NCBI RefSeq assembly: GCF_002847445.1
Contig: NZ_CP025430.1
Location: 1,488,001-1,552,000, forward strand
Length of the DNA: 64,000 nucleotides
Direction: 5' to 3'
DNA from: Paracoccus zhejiangensis
GTDB lineage: Bacteria > Pseudomonadota > Alphaproteobacteria > Rhodobacterales > Rhodobacteraceae
This document shows, piece by piece, positions 26,105 to 33,844 of this stretch. The position numbers were made by a program, and so were the translations under genes. Numbering within the stretch: the first letter of the stretch is position 1; each line of letters begins with the position of its first letter. The notes beneath the pieces were generated by a model. The model worked only from the letters and a program-made list of their open reading frames with translations, was not told the origin of the DNA and did no database searches.

Positions 26105-26782
26105 TCAATGCGCGGTCATTTCGGCGACGATCTGGTCGGCGCTCAGCGCGGCCGGATAATAGGTCGGCCAGTTGGTCAGCTCGGCCAGCACCTCGGCCCG
26201 GTCATCGCCCCAGTAGAGGTGATAGTGATCGGCCTTTTCGGGTGCGATGCGGTGATCGCTGAACTGGATGAAGCGCGGCGCAGCGGCATCGCCCTCCTGC
26301 TTCTCGAAGATGAAGCGAACGCCGCGATTGCCCTTTTCATAGGTCAGGATCTCGTGCCCGTCGCTGGCATAGCGGCCTTCGAACTTGCCCGATGCGCGAT
26401 GAAATGTGACGCGGTCACCGTCGATGGTGATGCGATCAACATCCGTGCCGTAGCCGGTCTCGTAATAGCTGCGATACTCCTCGGCGCTTTTGTCGCCATG
26501 CGCCGCCTTGTGCGCCATGACCGGATCGAGGCTTCCGGCCTTCAGCAACGGATAGACCGACTGCCAGTCGCCCTGCCAGTCTGACAACTCGCGCGCGGCG
26601 ATCTGGTCGTCCTTGAAATAGCCCTTGTGGATCTGCTCGGCGGCCTCGTCGGCATGGCTGTGGCCGTGATGGTCGTGCGACTGCGCCTCGGCGGTGCTCT
26701 CGGTCGCCGCGGCGGAGCTGGCCATTCCCAGCATGGCGAGGGTTGCAAGAAGGCTGATCGGGCGGAGGAAGTGGGGTTTCAT
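26105..26782 (-). CDS. zinT: Periplasmic zinc-binding protein ZinT
   Basis: The protein has 225 residues with a Sec signal peptide (about 1-26, ending SSAAA). A His-rich stretch (SHDHHGHSHADEAA) follows the cut, then the lipocalin-like ZinT/YodA core: QIHKGYFKDDQIAARELSDWQGDWQSVYPLL-type start, VTFHRASGKFEGRYAS, RFIQFSDHRIAPEKADHYHLYWG. The conserved His of FSDH and HYHLYWG bind Zn2+. ZinT feeds zinc to ZnuA under scarcity. ATG 26782 is chosen for the signal peptide. A Zur-type palindrome lies 33 bases upstream. Confidence 0.95.
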   Translation of the reverse strand: MKPHFLRPISLLATLAMLGMASSAAATESTAEAQSHDHHGHSHADEAAEQIHKGYFKDDQIAARELSDWQGDWQSVYPLLKAGSLDPVMAHKAAHGDKSAEEYRSYYETGYGTDVDRITIDGDRVTFHRASGKFEGRYASDGHEILTYEKGNRGVRFIFEKQEGDAAAPRFIQFSDHRIAPEKADHYHLYWGDDRAEVLAELTNWPTYYPAALSADQIVAEMTAH

Positions 26783-26814
26783 GTCCCTTGACCTTTCGTT
26801 GTTTTGAATCATTT

Positions 26815-26838
26815 AATGTTACGTGATAACATAACATT
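26815..26838 (-). promoter_or_regulatory. Zur-type palindromic operator upstream of zinT
   Basis: ATGTTACGTGATAACAT (26816-26832) is a perfect 6-5-6 palindrome. A second TAACATT (26832-26838) makes a larger overlapping palindrome with AATGTTA (26815-26821). The stretch is AT-rich in a GC-rich region and fits the TGTTAT/ATAACA half-sites of alphaproteobacterial Zur boxes. Repression of zinT by zinc-loaded Zur is expected. Confidence 0.85.
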
Positions 26839-26877
26839 TATGGTCTAGACGAAACCACGAAGGGCTGCAATCGATCT

Positions 26878-26896
26878 GCCTGACGTGAGGTCAGGC
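26878..26896. terminator. Stem-loop downstream of the HIT gene
   Basis: GCCTGAC (26878-26884) pairs with GTCAGGC (26890-26896) around a 5-base loop, 36 bases after the HIT gene stop. There is no T-run, so a Rho-independent terminator is only possible, not certain. Confidence 0.4.
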
Positions 26897-26931
26897 AAGG
26901 GGCGGCATCGCCACCCCTGCCCTGCGACAGA

Positions 26932-27312
26932 TCAGCCGCGCGTGGTCACCATCGGCCCCATCATCCGCCCGCCCATGATATGCAGGTGGAAATGCGGCAC
27001 CTCCTGCACGCCATCGGCGCCGGCATTGGTGATCGCGCGGTAACCATTGCCGCCGTCCAGCGTCACGCCCTCAAGCTGTGCCACCTCGGCGCAGAGCCGC
27101 ATGAAGCCGGTGATTTCCTCGGGCGAGGCCTTGGCCGAGAAATCGTCGAAGCTGACATATTTGCCCTTGGGAATGACCAGCACATGCACCGGCGCCTTGG
27201 GCGCGATGTCGCGGAAGGCCAAGGCATGCTCGTTCTCGGCCACGGTCTGGTTCGGGATCTCGCCCCTCAGGATGCGGGCGAAGATGTTCTGGTCGTCATA
27301 GGCGGGGGCCAT
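26932..27312 (-). CDS. HIT-family (HINT-like) purine nucleoside phosphoramidase
   Basis: The protein has 126 residues. It starts DDQNIFARILRGEIP, then LAFRDIAPKAPVHVLVIPK, and ends with the histidine triad HFHLHIMGGR (H107, H109, H111). This is the HinT pattern. HinT cleaves adenosine 5'-phosphoramidates such as lysyl-AMP in the cytosol, with His-109 as nucleophile by family analogy. It lies 20 bp downstream of the glycosyltransferase gene on the same strand, so the two may share a transcript. Confidence 0.94.
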   Translation of the reverse strand: MAPAYDDQNIFARILRGEIPNQTVAENEHALAFRDIAPKAPVHVLVIPKGKYVSFDDFSAKASPEEITGFMRLCAEVAQLEGVTLDGGNGYRAITNAGADGVQEVPHFHLHIMGGRMMGPMVTTRG

Positions 27313-27332
27313 GGGGCGTTCCTTTCCTGCGG

Positions 27333-28907
27333 TCAGTCAAAAAGCTTCGGCGTCGAAACCAGATCATGCGCGACCTGCGGCGGCACATCCAGAAAAGCCA
27401 TCATCGCATCGGTGTTCAACTCGTCATCCTGAACCGCCGAGATGACATGGAAATCGGCATAGCTCATGTCCCTCAGCCGCTCGGTCTCTTCTTCCAGATC
27501 GGCGCGGACGGTCGGCAGGATGCGTTCGATCAGCTCGGGCGAGGTGTTCTTGCCGGCCAGCCCGACCCGGCCGATATGGCCGCGCACATAGGCGTCGTCG
27601 AACTGTGTATCGATCAGCAGGATACGGATATTCGCGCGATCGCCGCTGAAATCGCTGATCAGCTCCAGCGCCGAGGGGTCAAGGCAGATCACCAATTGCC
27701 GGCTGTCGAACTGCTCGAACAGAAGTCGCAGCAGCGCGCGGCGGTGGCGGTGCCGCTTGGCGAGGGTATTCTCGGTGCCCCCCAGATCGGGCAGGTTCGC
27801 CGCTTCCTCGTTGAAGAGGTAATCGACCGCCGCGATGTCGGTCTGTTCACGGATGGCGGCGGTCAGGCGCTTGGCCACGTGCCATTTCTTCGCCACGACG
27901 ATCCGCAGCGAGTGCTTTCGCCCCAGTCCGGCATCCCCTTCCCAGAAGCGCGGGGCGAAGCGGCGACCGACGCGCCCCCGCCCGGCGAGAAAGCGGAACA
28001 GGCCCGGCCCCTCGTTCGAGATGGCAAAGCGCGTGCCCTCGGCCTGCCACAGCACCCCCAGCTTGGCCTTCAGCTCCTGCGCCTCCGGGCTGATCTTGCG
28101 GGCGAACAGGTAGTCCTGCGAGACCAGCAGATCGTAATGGTCGTTGTAGAAGGTCACCGGCATTCCGTAATCGGTGAACATCAGGAAAGTCGGCGTGCGC
28201 GAGCGGATCTCGTCACGCGGCACGACATGGGGCACCAGCGTCTGGAAGAAGGTCTCGTCGGGAATCCAGGTCCGGGCGAAGAAGCGGATGATCTCGGGTC
28301 GCTTGTCGCAGAGTTTCAGCAGTTTCTCGACCGTCTGGCGGCGCAGGCACCACCATTGCGAGCCGATCATCATGCGGATGTCATCCGGCACCTTGCGTTC
28401 GATCCCCAGCCGGCGCTGCAAATCGAGGCTGGCATAGAACAGCCGCTTGTTCCTGCGCTCGTTGAACAGGTGATAGCGGGTCAGCCGCTCGTCCTTGATG
28501 CCGGTCTTGATCCAGCCGCCATCGAAGAAATCGACCGCCTCGATATAGTCGCAATCCTCGGCATCGAGGAATTCATGCGCCTCCTCGGCCGACTTGATCG
28601 GCATGCAATCGCCCGAGAGCATGTAGAAATGCGTGGCCAGCGGAAAATCTTCGCTGGCCGCCCGCAGCGCCGACAGCGTTGCGGCCACCAGCGACCATTC
28701 GCCCCAGCCGCATTTGTAGCGCCGGCGCGCGAAGGTGACGCCGGGATTACCGGCCAGCGCCTCGGTGATGCGGGCGAAATCGCCCGGGTCCGAGCGGCCG
28801 TCGAAATGGATCGCGACGTAATCCCCGGTCGCCGTCAGCCGCGTGGCCTGCTGGATGATGGCCTCGGGCTCTTTATGGGTCAGCAGGATGAAGGCGATCC
28901 GGGCCAT
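27333..28907 (-). CDS. Core-2/I-branching type glycosyltransferase with DUF5928 C-terminus
   Basis: The protein has 524 residues. The N-terminal half (about 1-260) is the Branch (GT14) domain: IAFILLTHKEPEAIIQQA, YVAIHFDGRSD, FYMLSGDCMPIKS, IGSQWWCLRR and WIPDETFFQTLV. The aspartate-containing LSGDCMP and the PDETFFQT acidic motif are the donor and catalytic segments of beta-1,6-N-acetylglucosaminyltransferases and xylosyltransferases. The C-terminal half (about 300-524) matches DUF5928, found mainly in Rhodobacterales; it looks sulfotransferase- or kinase-like but is uncharacterised. The divergent gene at 29070 encodes a carbohydrate sulfotransferase, suggesting joint synthesis of a sulfated surface glycan. 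Confidence 0.85.
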   Translation of the reverse strand: MARIAFILLTHKEPEAIIQQATRLTATGDYVAIHFDGRSDPGDFARITEALAGNPGVTFARRRYKCGWGEWSLVAATLSALRAASEDFPLATHFYMLSGDCMPIKSAEEAHEFLDAEDCDYIEAVDFFDGGWIKTGIKDERLTRYHLFNERRNKRLFYASLDLQRRLGIERKVPDDIRMMIGSQWWCLRRQTVEKLLKLCDKRPEIIRFFARTWIPDETFFQTLVPHVVPRDEIRSRTPTFLMFTDYGMPVTFYNDHYDLLVSQDYLFARKISPEAQELKAKLGVLWQAEGTRFAISNEGPGLFRFLAGRGRVGRRFAPRFWEGDAGLGRKHSLRIVVAKKWHVAKRLTAAIREQTDIAAVDYLFNEEAANLPDLGGTENTLAKRHRHRRALLRLLFEQFDSRQLVICLDPSALELISDFSGDRANIRILLIDTQFDDAYVRGHIGRVGLAGKNTSPELIERILPTVRADLEEETERLRDMSYADFHVISAVQDDELNTDAMMAFLDVPPQVAHDLVSTPKLFD

Positions 28908-29069
28908 GGTCTTGGCGTCTGTTCCTGTAATCTATTAAGCAGACCTTGTCGTCTGGCGTTGAAAACATCGCACCGATTTGCTTTCTGTCTCTAACGAGTT
29001 TGACCGGCAGGGCAAGAAGCCCGAGGCAATATGCCCTAGGAGCCGGCAGCGAAGGACAAGAGGTCTGAC

Positions 29070-29888
29070 ATGGGTTTCCCCGGCGTCTGGATGACGGAAA
29101 GCGAAAGCATGGTCTATCGGGTCGTCCCGAAATGCGCCTGCTCGTCCATCGGCCAGATCATGTTCTATTCCGATCACGGCCGCTATTTCGACGGCGACAT
29201 CCATGACTCGACCGATGGGTTGCACAAATGGGCGCAGGATCACAGCCAGCAGCCGATCGAGACCTCCGTGCGCGAGGGTCGCGGGGTCAGCTTTACCTGC
29301 GTGCGCAACCCCTATGCCCGCATCCTGTCCTCGTTCTTCGACAAGATCGCCGGCATCCAGCGCAATGGTAAACGCTATCGCGGCAAGCTGGTGCCGCAAC
29401 TGATCCAGACCTATGGCATCGAGGTCGGCAGCCCCGAGGACGGGTTCGACTTCGACCAGATCAAGTCCTTCCGCCGCTTCCTGCTGTTTGCCCGCGACAC
29501 CGCCCGCTGGCGCCGGCCGATGGAGCCGGACATCCACTGGTCCTCGATGTCGGGCCATATCTCGACGCTGATCACCAATGGCGGGCATTACGACCAGATC
29601 TTCTTCACCGAGAAATTCGACGAGGGCATGCAGAAGGTGCTGGATGCCAGCGAGACCCCGGTCAAGGTCGATGTGAAGGACGTGCCGCGCTTCAACGAAT
29701 CCGAGGGCCACGGGCCGAAACGCGCCCACAAGGTCAGCGACTATTTCGACGACCTGTCGCGGCACCTGGTCTGGGAAATGTACAGCAGAGATTTCCGGCT
29801 GTTCCGCTATGATTTCGACGACCCGGACAACAAGATGCCGCTTGGCGAGGTCGACCTGGACGAGGTTCACGCCAAGCTGGGGCGCTGA
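29070..29888 (+). CDS. Sulfotransferase family 2 (carbohydrate sulfotransferase-like)
   Basis: The protein has 272 residues. VYRVVPKCACSSIGQIM (about 13-29) is the 5'-phosphosulfate-binding loop, with K and C-S-S, as in carbohydrate sulfotransferases of the HNK-1/chondroitin family. FTCVRNPYARILSSFFDKI (about 76-94) is the 3'-phosphate-binding motif with R and S. These enzymes transfer sulfate from PAPS to a sugar hydroxyl. No membrane anchor or signal is visible, so it should act in the cytosol, before export of the glycan. Divergent from the glycosyltransferase across a 162-bp gap that must hold both promoters. Confidence 0.88.
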   Translation: MGFPGVWMTESESMVYRVVPKCACSSIGQIMFYSDHGRYFDGDIHDSTDGLHKWAQDHSQQPIETSVREGRGVSFTCVRNPYARILSSFFDKIAGIQRNGKRYRGKLVPQLIQTYGIEVGSPEDGFDFDQIKSFRRFLLFARDTARWRRPMEPDIHWSSMSGHISTLITNGGHYDQIFFTEKFDEGMQKVLDASETPVKVDVKDVPRFNESEGHGPKRAHKVSDYFDDLSRHLVWEMYSRDFRLFRYDFDDPDNKMPLGEVDLDEVHAKLGR

Positions 29889-29905
29889 ACCGTCCGGGCC
29901 GGACT

Positions 29906-31438
29906 TCAGAAAACAAAGTCGCTGCGGTCCAGTTCGGACAGAAGGGTATCAGATATCAGGATGATCTCGCTGGCGCTGAGCGAGATCGACACAAGATCGC
30001 CCTGCTGGCGCGCAACCGCCGCGACATCGGCGAAATCGTCAAACTCCACATAGCCCTGAAGCGAGATCTGATCGGTGCCGTCTTCCCAGTCCTCGATTAC
30101 GTCAGAGGCAAACCGCCCGGCAAAGGCAAAGACATCCGCCCCGGCCCCGCCATTCAGCCGGTCATTACCGGCTCCGCCAACCAACCGGTCGTTGCCGGCT
30201 CCGCCAATCAGCCGGTCGTTGTCTTTCCCACCATCTAGCCGATCCCGGCCATCGCCGCCGAACAGGCTGTCCCGCCCGCCCTCGCCCAAAAGGCGGTCAT
30301 CGCCCTCGTTGCCATTAACCTGATCGTTTCCCAGACCGCCTGCCAATGTATCAGTGCCAGTTCCGCCGCTCAGTCGGTCATTGCCGGCGCGACCAAACAG
30401 AATATCCACCCCGGCAGATCCCGTAAGCTGGTCATCGCCGTCGCCTCCTTCCAGAGTATCATTGTCGGCGCCGCCGCTCAGCCTGTCATTCCCGGCATCG
30501 CCCCACAGCCGGTCATTCCCCTCGACCCCAAACAGTACGTCATCGCCACCACCGCCCCGCAGGGAGTCGACGCCAAGATGCCCGACCAGCTGATCCTGCC
30601 CGCCGCCGCCGTCCAGCCGGTCATTGCCGCTTGCGCCCTTCAGCGTGTCGTTGAACTGCGCGCCGATCAGCCGGTCATGGCCCGTGCCCCCGTTCATCAG
30701 GCTCGGCGCGCGGCCGGTCACGATGCTGTCATTGCCGGCCCCGCCATCGATGTCGAGGAACTGCCCGGCGGTGCGCCAGACGGCGGTATAGCCCGCGCTG
30801 TCGCCATAGAGATAGCGGATCGCCTGCAGGTCCAGCGGCCCCAACGTATCGCGCGACCGCCCGGTGCTGTCGCCCGACCAGCTCCAGTCATAGGACATGA
30901 CGGTGTAATCGTGGTTGTCCATCGAGGGCGCCAGCCGTCGCCCCTCATGCGGGTGCTCCAGCCCGATCGCATGGCCGATCTCGTGCATCATGACGGTATA
31001 GATCGAACTGCCGCGCGAGCTACTCATCGTCCAGGATTGGTTCGGATCATAGGTGATGGTGACGAAGACATCGCCGGTGTGGATATCGCCGCTGACGGTC
31101 GGTGTCGGCGGCAGGTAGGCCCATGAGGTCAGGTCGGGCGAGCGGTTGCCATGCAGCTTGATCGAGGCATCGGCCGGATCGTTCACCTCGACAAAGCGCA
31201 GGCCCGACTTCGCCTCGAATTGCGCCATGGCGCTGCGGATGGCCGCGCGCTGCGCCGTGGTCATGGGGACATACTGATTGCCGGCATCGGTCTGTGCGGG
31301 CGGGCTTTCAGCGAAACTGGGCAGTTCCCCGCGTTCGAGAAAGCTGTAGGTCACGACCGTCGGCGTGCCGACCTTCTCGGCCTTGTTCCAGCGCCACACC
31401 CCGGTGGTCAGGGCGGTGTAGTTGCTCACATAGGCCAT
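29906..31438 (-). CDS. Serralysin-like M10 metalloprotease with RTX repeats
   Basis: The protein has 510 residues and no N-terminal signal, as for type I secreted proteins. The zinc site is HEIGHAIGLEH (H152, E153, H156, H162) and the Met-turn is VMSYDW (M181). Residues about 230-445 consist of around 20 nonapeptides of the GGxGxDxLx type (GGAGNDRLVGGAGNDRL...), which bind Ca2+ and fold as a beta-roll outside the cell. The C-terminus ends in a hydrophobic ...ELDRSDFVF, the D-F-V-F type signal for ABC/MFP/OMP secretion. No secretion genes or inhibitor gene lie next to it. Confidence 0.93.
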   Translation of the reverse strand: MAYVSNYTALTTGVWRWNKAEKVGTPTVVTYSFLERGELPSFAESPPAQTDAGNQYVPMTTAQRAAIRSAMAQFEAKSGLRFVEVNDPADASIKLHGNRSPDLTSWAYLPPTPTVSGDIHTGDVFVTITYDPNQSWTMSSSRGSSIYTVMMHEIGHAIGLEHPHEGRRLAPSMDNHDYTVMSYDWSWSGDSTGRSRDTLGPLDLQAIRYLYGDSAGYTAVWRTAGQFLDIDGGAGNDSIVTGRAPSLMNGGTGHDRLIGAQFNDTLKGASGNDRLDGGGGQDQLVGHLGVDSLRGGGGDDVLFGVEGNDRLWGDAGNDRLSGGADNDTLEGGDGDDQLTGSAGVDILFGRAGNDRLSGGTGTDTLAGGLGNDQVNGNEGDDRLLGEGGRDSLFGGDGRDRLDGGKDNDRLIGGAGNDRLVGGAGNDRLNGGAGADVFAFAGRFASDVIEDWEDGTDQISLQGYVEFDDFADVAAVARQQGDLVSISLSASEIILISDTLLSELDRSDFVF

Positions 31439-31542
31439 GGTGACAGCTTACCTCGTCTCATTGCCGCTCGGATTTCCCGGCAATTGGCGAGCCAACAGGG
31501 GCGAAGGGCGATGGCGTTTCAATCGGGACATGTCATCTGGAT

Positions 31543-31578
31543 AAGAAAAATGGCGCTTTCCGACAAGGGAAAGCGCCA
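31543..31578 (-). terminator. Rho-independent terminator of acpP
   Basis: On the minus strand TGGCGCTTTCC (31578-31568) pairs with GGAAAGCGCCA (31561-31551), an 11-bp perfect stem, followed by TTTTTCTT. It lies 33 bases after the acpP stop. This ends the fabD-fabG-acpP transcript. Confidence 0.93.
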
Positions 31579-31611
31579 CATCTGCTTAATGCCTTCAGGC
31601 CTGTCCGAAAC

Positions 31612-31845
31612 TCAGACGGCGCCCTTGATGAAGGTGACCGCGTCGCCGAAGGTCTGGATGGTCTCGGCGGCGTCATCGGGGATCTCGATGCCGAACTCTT
31701 CCTCGAAGGCCATCACCAGCTCGACGGTGTCGAGGCTGTCGGCGCCCAGATCGTCGATGAACGAGGCCGACTCGACGACCTTGTCCTCGTCGACGCCGAG
31801 ATGCTCGACAACGATCTTCTTCACGCGATCAGCGATATCGCTCAT
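31612..31845 (-). CDS. acpP: Acyl carrier protein
   Basis: The protein has 77 acidic residues. [20 protein letters not shown] carries the phosphopantetheine-attachment Ser (S37) in the D-S-L motif. It holds growing acyl chains in type II fatty acid synthesis and supplies acyl groups to OlsB-like and lipid A enzymes. It lies 167 bp downstream of fabG, with its own likely promoter in the gap. A strong terminator directly follows, so fabF, which often comes next in this order, is not part of this cluster. Confidence 0.98.
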   Translation of the reverse strand: MSDIADRVKKIVVEHLGVDEDKVVESASFIDDLGADSLDTVELVMAFEEEFGIEIPDDAAETIQTFGDAVTFIKGAV

Positions 31846-32012
31846 GTCACTTCCTCACTTTCGTGGGCATCCGCCCAAAGGTCCCGCCCCTGATTGCAGG
31901 GCGTATTGACAGCCGAGGGCGGTTCCCCTTCGGCCTTATGGCCGGGATATAGCACCGGATATGCGTCTTGCAACCCGCTTTCGTCGCCTTTTCGTGAACG
32001 CCCCGGCGGCGT

Positions 32013-32750
32013 TCAGATCATCGCCATGCCGCCGTTCACATGCAGTGTCGCGCCGGTCACATATCCGGCCTCGGCGCTGCTGAGATACAACACCGCCGCG
32101 CCGATATCGCCCGGCCCGCCCATGCGCCCGGCAGGGATCTGGGTCAGGATCGCAGACTTCTGCTGCTCGTTCAGCTTGTCGGTCATCGCCGTCTCGATGA
32201 AGCCAGGGGCGACGCAGTTCACGGTGATGCCGCGGCTCGCCACCTCGTAGGCCAGCGATTTCGACATGCCGACCAGACCGGCCTTGGCGGCGGCGTAATT
32301 GCCCTGCCCGGGATTGCCGGTGGCCCCCACGACCGAGGTGATGTTGACGATGCGGCCCCAGCGCGCCTTCATCATCCCGCGTAGCACGGCGCGGCTGAGC
32401 CGGAAGACGCTGGTCAGGTTCACCTCGATCACCTGCGCCCATTCCTCGTCGGACATGCGCATGAAGAGGTTGTCGCGGGTGATGCCCGCGTTGTTCACCA
32501 GGATGTCGACCGAACCCATCGCCTCGGCCGCGGCCTTGGGCAGCGCCACCACCGCCTCGGCATCCGAGAGGTTCGCCGGCACCACATGGGCGCGGCTGCC
32601 CAGCTTCTCGGCCAGCTCGCGCAACGGCTCCTCGCGCGTACCCGACAGCGCCACGGTGGCGCCCGCCGCGTGCAGCGCCTCGGCCACCGCCCCGCCAATG
32701 CCGCCCGATGCGCCGGTCACCAGCGCGTTCTTTCCCGTCAAGTCAAACAT
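32013..32750 (-). CDS. fabG: 3-oxoacyl-ACP reductase
   Basis: The protein has 245 residues of the classical short-chain dehydrogenase type. TGASGGIG (about 12-19) binds NADPH, NNAG follows at about 86-89, NITSVVGATGNPGQGNYAAAKAG holds the catalytic Ser-Tyr-Lys (about S139, Y152, K156), and the C-terminus ends YVTGATLHVNGGMAMI. It reduces 3-ketoacyl-ACP in fatty acid elongation, and may also serve PHA synthesis. It is downstream of fabD, with a 58-bp gap containing the GC-rich element at 32766. Confidence 0.96.
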   Translation of the reverse strand: MFDLTGKNALVTGASGGIGGAVAEALHAAGATVALSGTREEPLRELAEKLGSRAHVVPANLSDAEAVVALPKAAAEAMGSVDILVNNAGITRDNLFMRMSDEEWAQVIEVNLTSVFRLSRAVLRGMMKARWGRIVNITSVVGATGNPGQGNYAAAKAGLVGMSKSLAYEVASRGITVNCVAPGFIETAMTDKLNEQQKSAILTQIPAGRMGGPGDIGAAVLYLSSAEAGYVTGATLHVNGGMAMI

Positions 32751-32765
32751 CTGCTTTCACCTGGT

Positions 32766-32803
32766 CCAAATATCCCGGGGGCCCGGGGGCAGCGCCCCCG
32801 GCC
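32766..32803. repeat. GC-rich extragenic element with AAATATCC head, copy B
   Basis: CCAAATATCCCGGGGG is followed by CCCGGGGGCAGCGCCCCCGG. The second part can fold as a hairpin (CCGGGGGC with GCCCCCGG). It differs from copy A (17514-17550) at only a few positions, including one base fewer in the C-run. It lies between fabD and fabG within the operon, so it may work as an mRNA-processing or attenuation hairpin here. Confidence 0.75.
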
Positions 32804-32808
32804 CGTTC

Positions 32809-33735
32809 TCAGCCCTTCACCGCCCGCACGTCATCGGGCAGGCCGATATTGCGCACGGTCACATCCTTGGCGATGCGCTTGATCATCCCCGACAGCGCTT
32901 TGCCGGCGCCGATCTCCCAGAACTCGGTCACGCCGGCCTCGGCCATGTTGGCGACCGATTCCCGCCAGCGCACCGCGCCGGTCACCTGCTCGACCAGCAG
33001 CCGCCGGATCGCACCCGGCTCGATCACCGCCTCGGCGCGGACATTGGCGATGACCGGCACCGCCGGGGGCTGGATATCCACCCCCGCCAGCGCATCGGCC
33101 ATGGCCGCCGCCGCCGGCTGCATCAGCACCGAATGGAAGGGGGCCGAGACCGGCAGCATCAGCGCCCGCTTGGCACCGCGTTCCTTGGCGATTACCGCCG
33201 CACGTTCCACCGCCGCCTTGTGCCCCGAGATGACCACCTGGGCCGGGTCATTGTCATTGGCGGCCTGGCAGACCTCGTCCTCGGCCGCGTCGCGGGCGAT
33301 CGCCTCGACCGCCTCGAAATCGAGGCCGAGGATCGCGGCCATCGCCCCCACACCCACCGGCACCGCCTCCTGCATGGCCAGACCGCGCAGGCGCAGAAGC
33401 CGCGCGGTATCCGCCAGCGTCAGCGCACCGGCCGCACAGAGCGCCGAGTATTCCCCCAGCGAATGGCCGGCGACGAAATTCGCGTCCTGGATATTGATGC
33501 CCTCGGATTCCAGCGCCCGGAAGGCCGCCATCGAGGTCGCCATCAGCGCCGGCTGCGCGTTCTGCGTCAGCGTCAGGGTGTCGATATCGCCGGTCCAGAT
33601 CAGCTCGGACAGCTTCTCGCCCAGGGCCTCGTCCACCTCGTCAAAGACATCCCGGGCCGCCGGATAGGCCTCGGCCAGTTCGCGGCCCATGCCGACGGTC
33701 TGGGCGCCCTGGCCCGGGAAGACGAATGCACGCAT
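32809..33735 (-). CDS. fabD: Malonyl-CoA:ACP transacylase
   Basis: The protein has 308 residues. FVFPGQGAQTVGMG opens the sequence, followed by TQNAQPALMATS, FVAGHSLGEYSAL (S92 nucleophile in GHSLG), LRGLAMQEAVPVG, and the His-containing SAPFHSVLM (catalytic His). It loads malonyl groups onto ACP and starts the fabD-fabG-acpP cluster. The divergent neighbour is the cytochrome b561-YceI fusion gene; the 109-bp gap must contain the fab promoter. Confidence 0.97.
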   Translation of the reverse strand: MRAFVFPGQGAQTVGMGRELAEAYPAARDVFDEVDEALGEKLSELIWTGDIDTLTLTQNAQPALMATSMAAFRALESEGINIQDANFVAGHSLGEYSALCAAGALTLADTARLLRLRGLAMQEAVPVGVGAMAAILGLDFEAVEAIARDAAEDEVCQAANDNDPAQVVISGHKAAVERAAVIAKERGAKRALMLPVSAPFHSVLMQPAAAAMADALAGVDIQPPAVPVIANVRAEAVIEPGAIRRLLVEQVTGAVRWRESVANMAEAGVTEFWEIGAGKALSGMIKRIAKDVTVRNIGLPDDVRAVKG

Positions 33736-33844
33736 GGTCTCACCTCACTCTCTTGGTCTTGTTACCGATAGCGGGGCTTTTGCCCACTCGCAACCACAGG
33801 CGGGTTGGGCTAGGTCCGGAAGCCGTGGAAAACAGGAGCTTGCA

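Noticed and set aside
26878..26896. GCCTGAC/GTCAGGC palindrome as a second Zur or other operator
   Set aside because: It lies after the HIT gene, not before a start, and does not resemble the Zur box; a hairpin is the simpler reading.
30075..30593. Plus-strand Ser/Pro-rich repetitive frames
   Set aside because: They are the complement of the RTX nonapeptide repeats of the protease gene.
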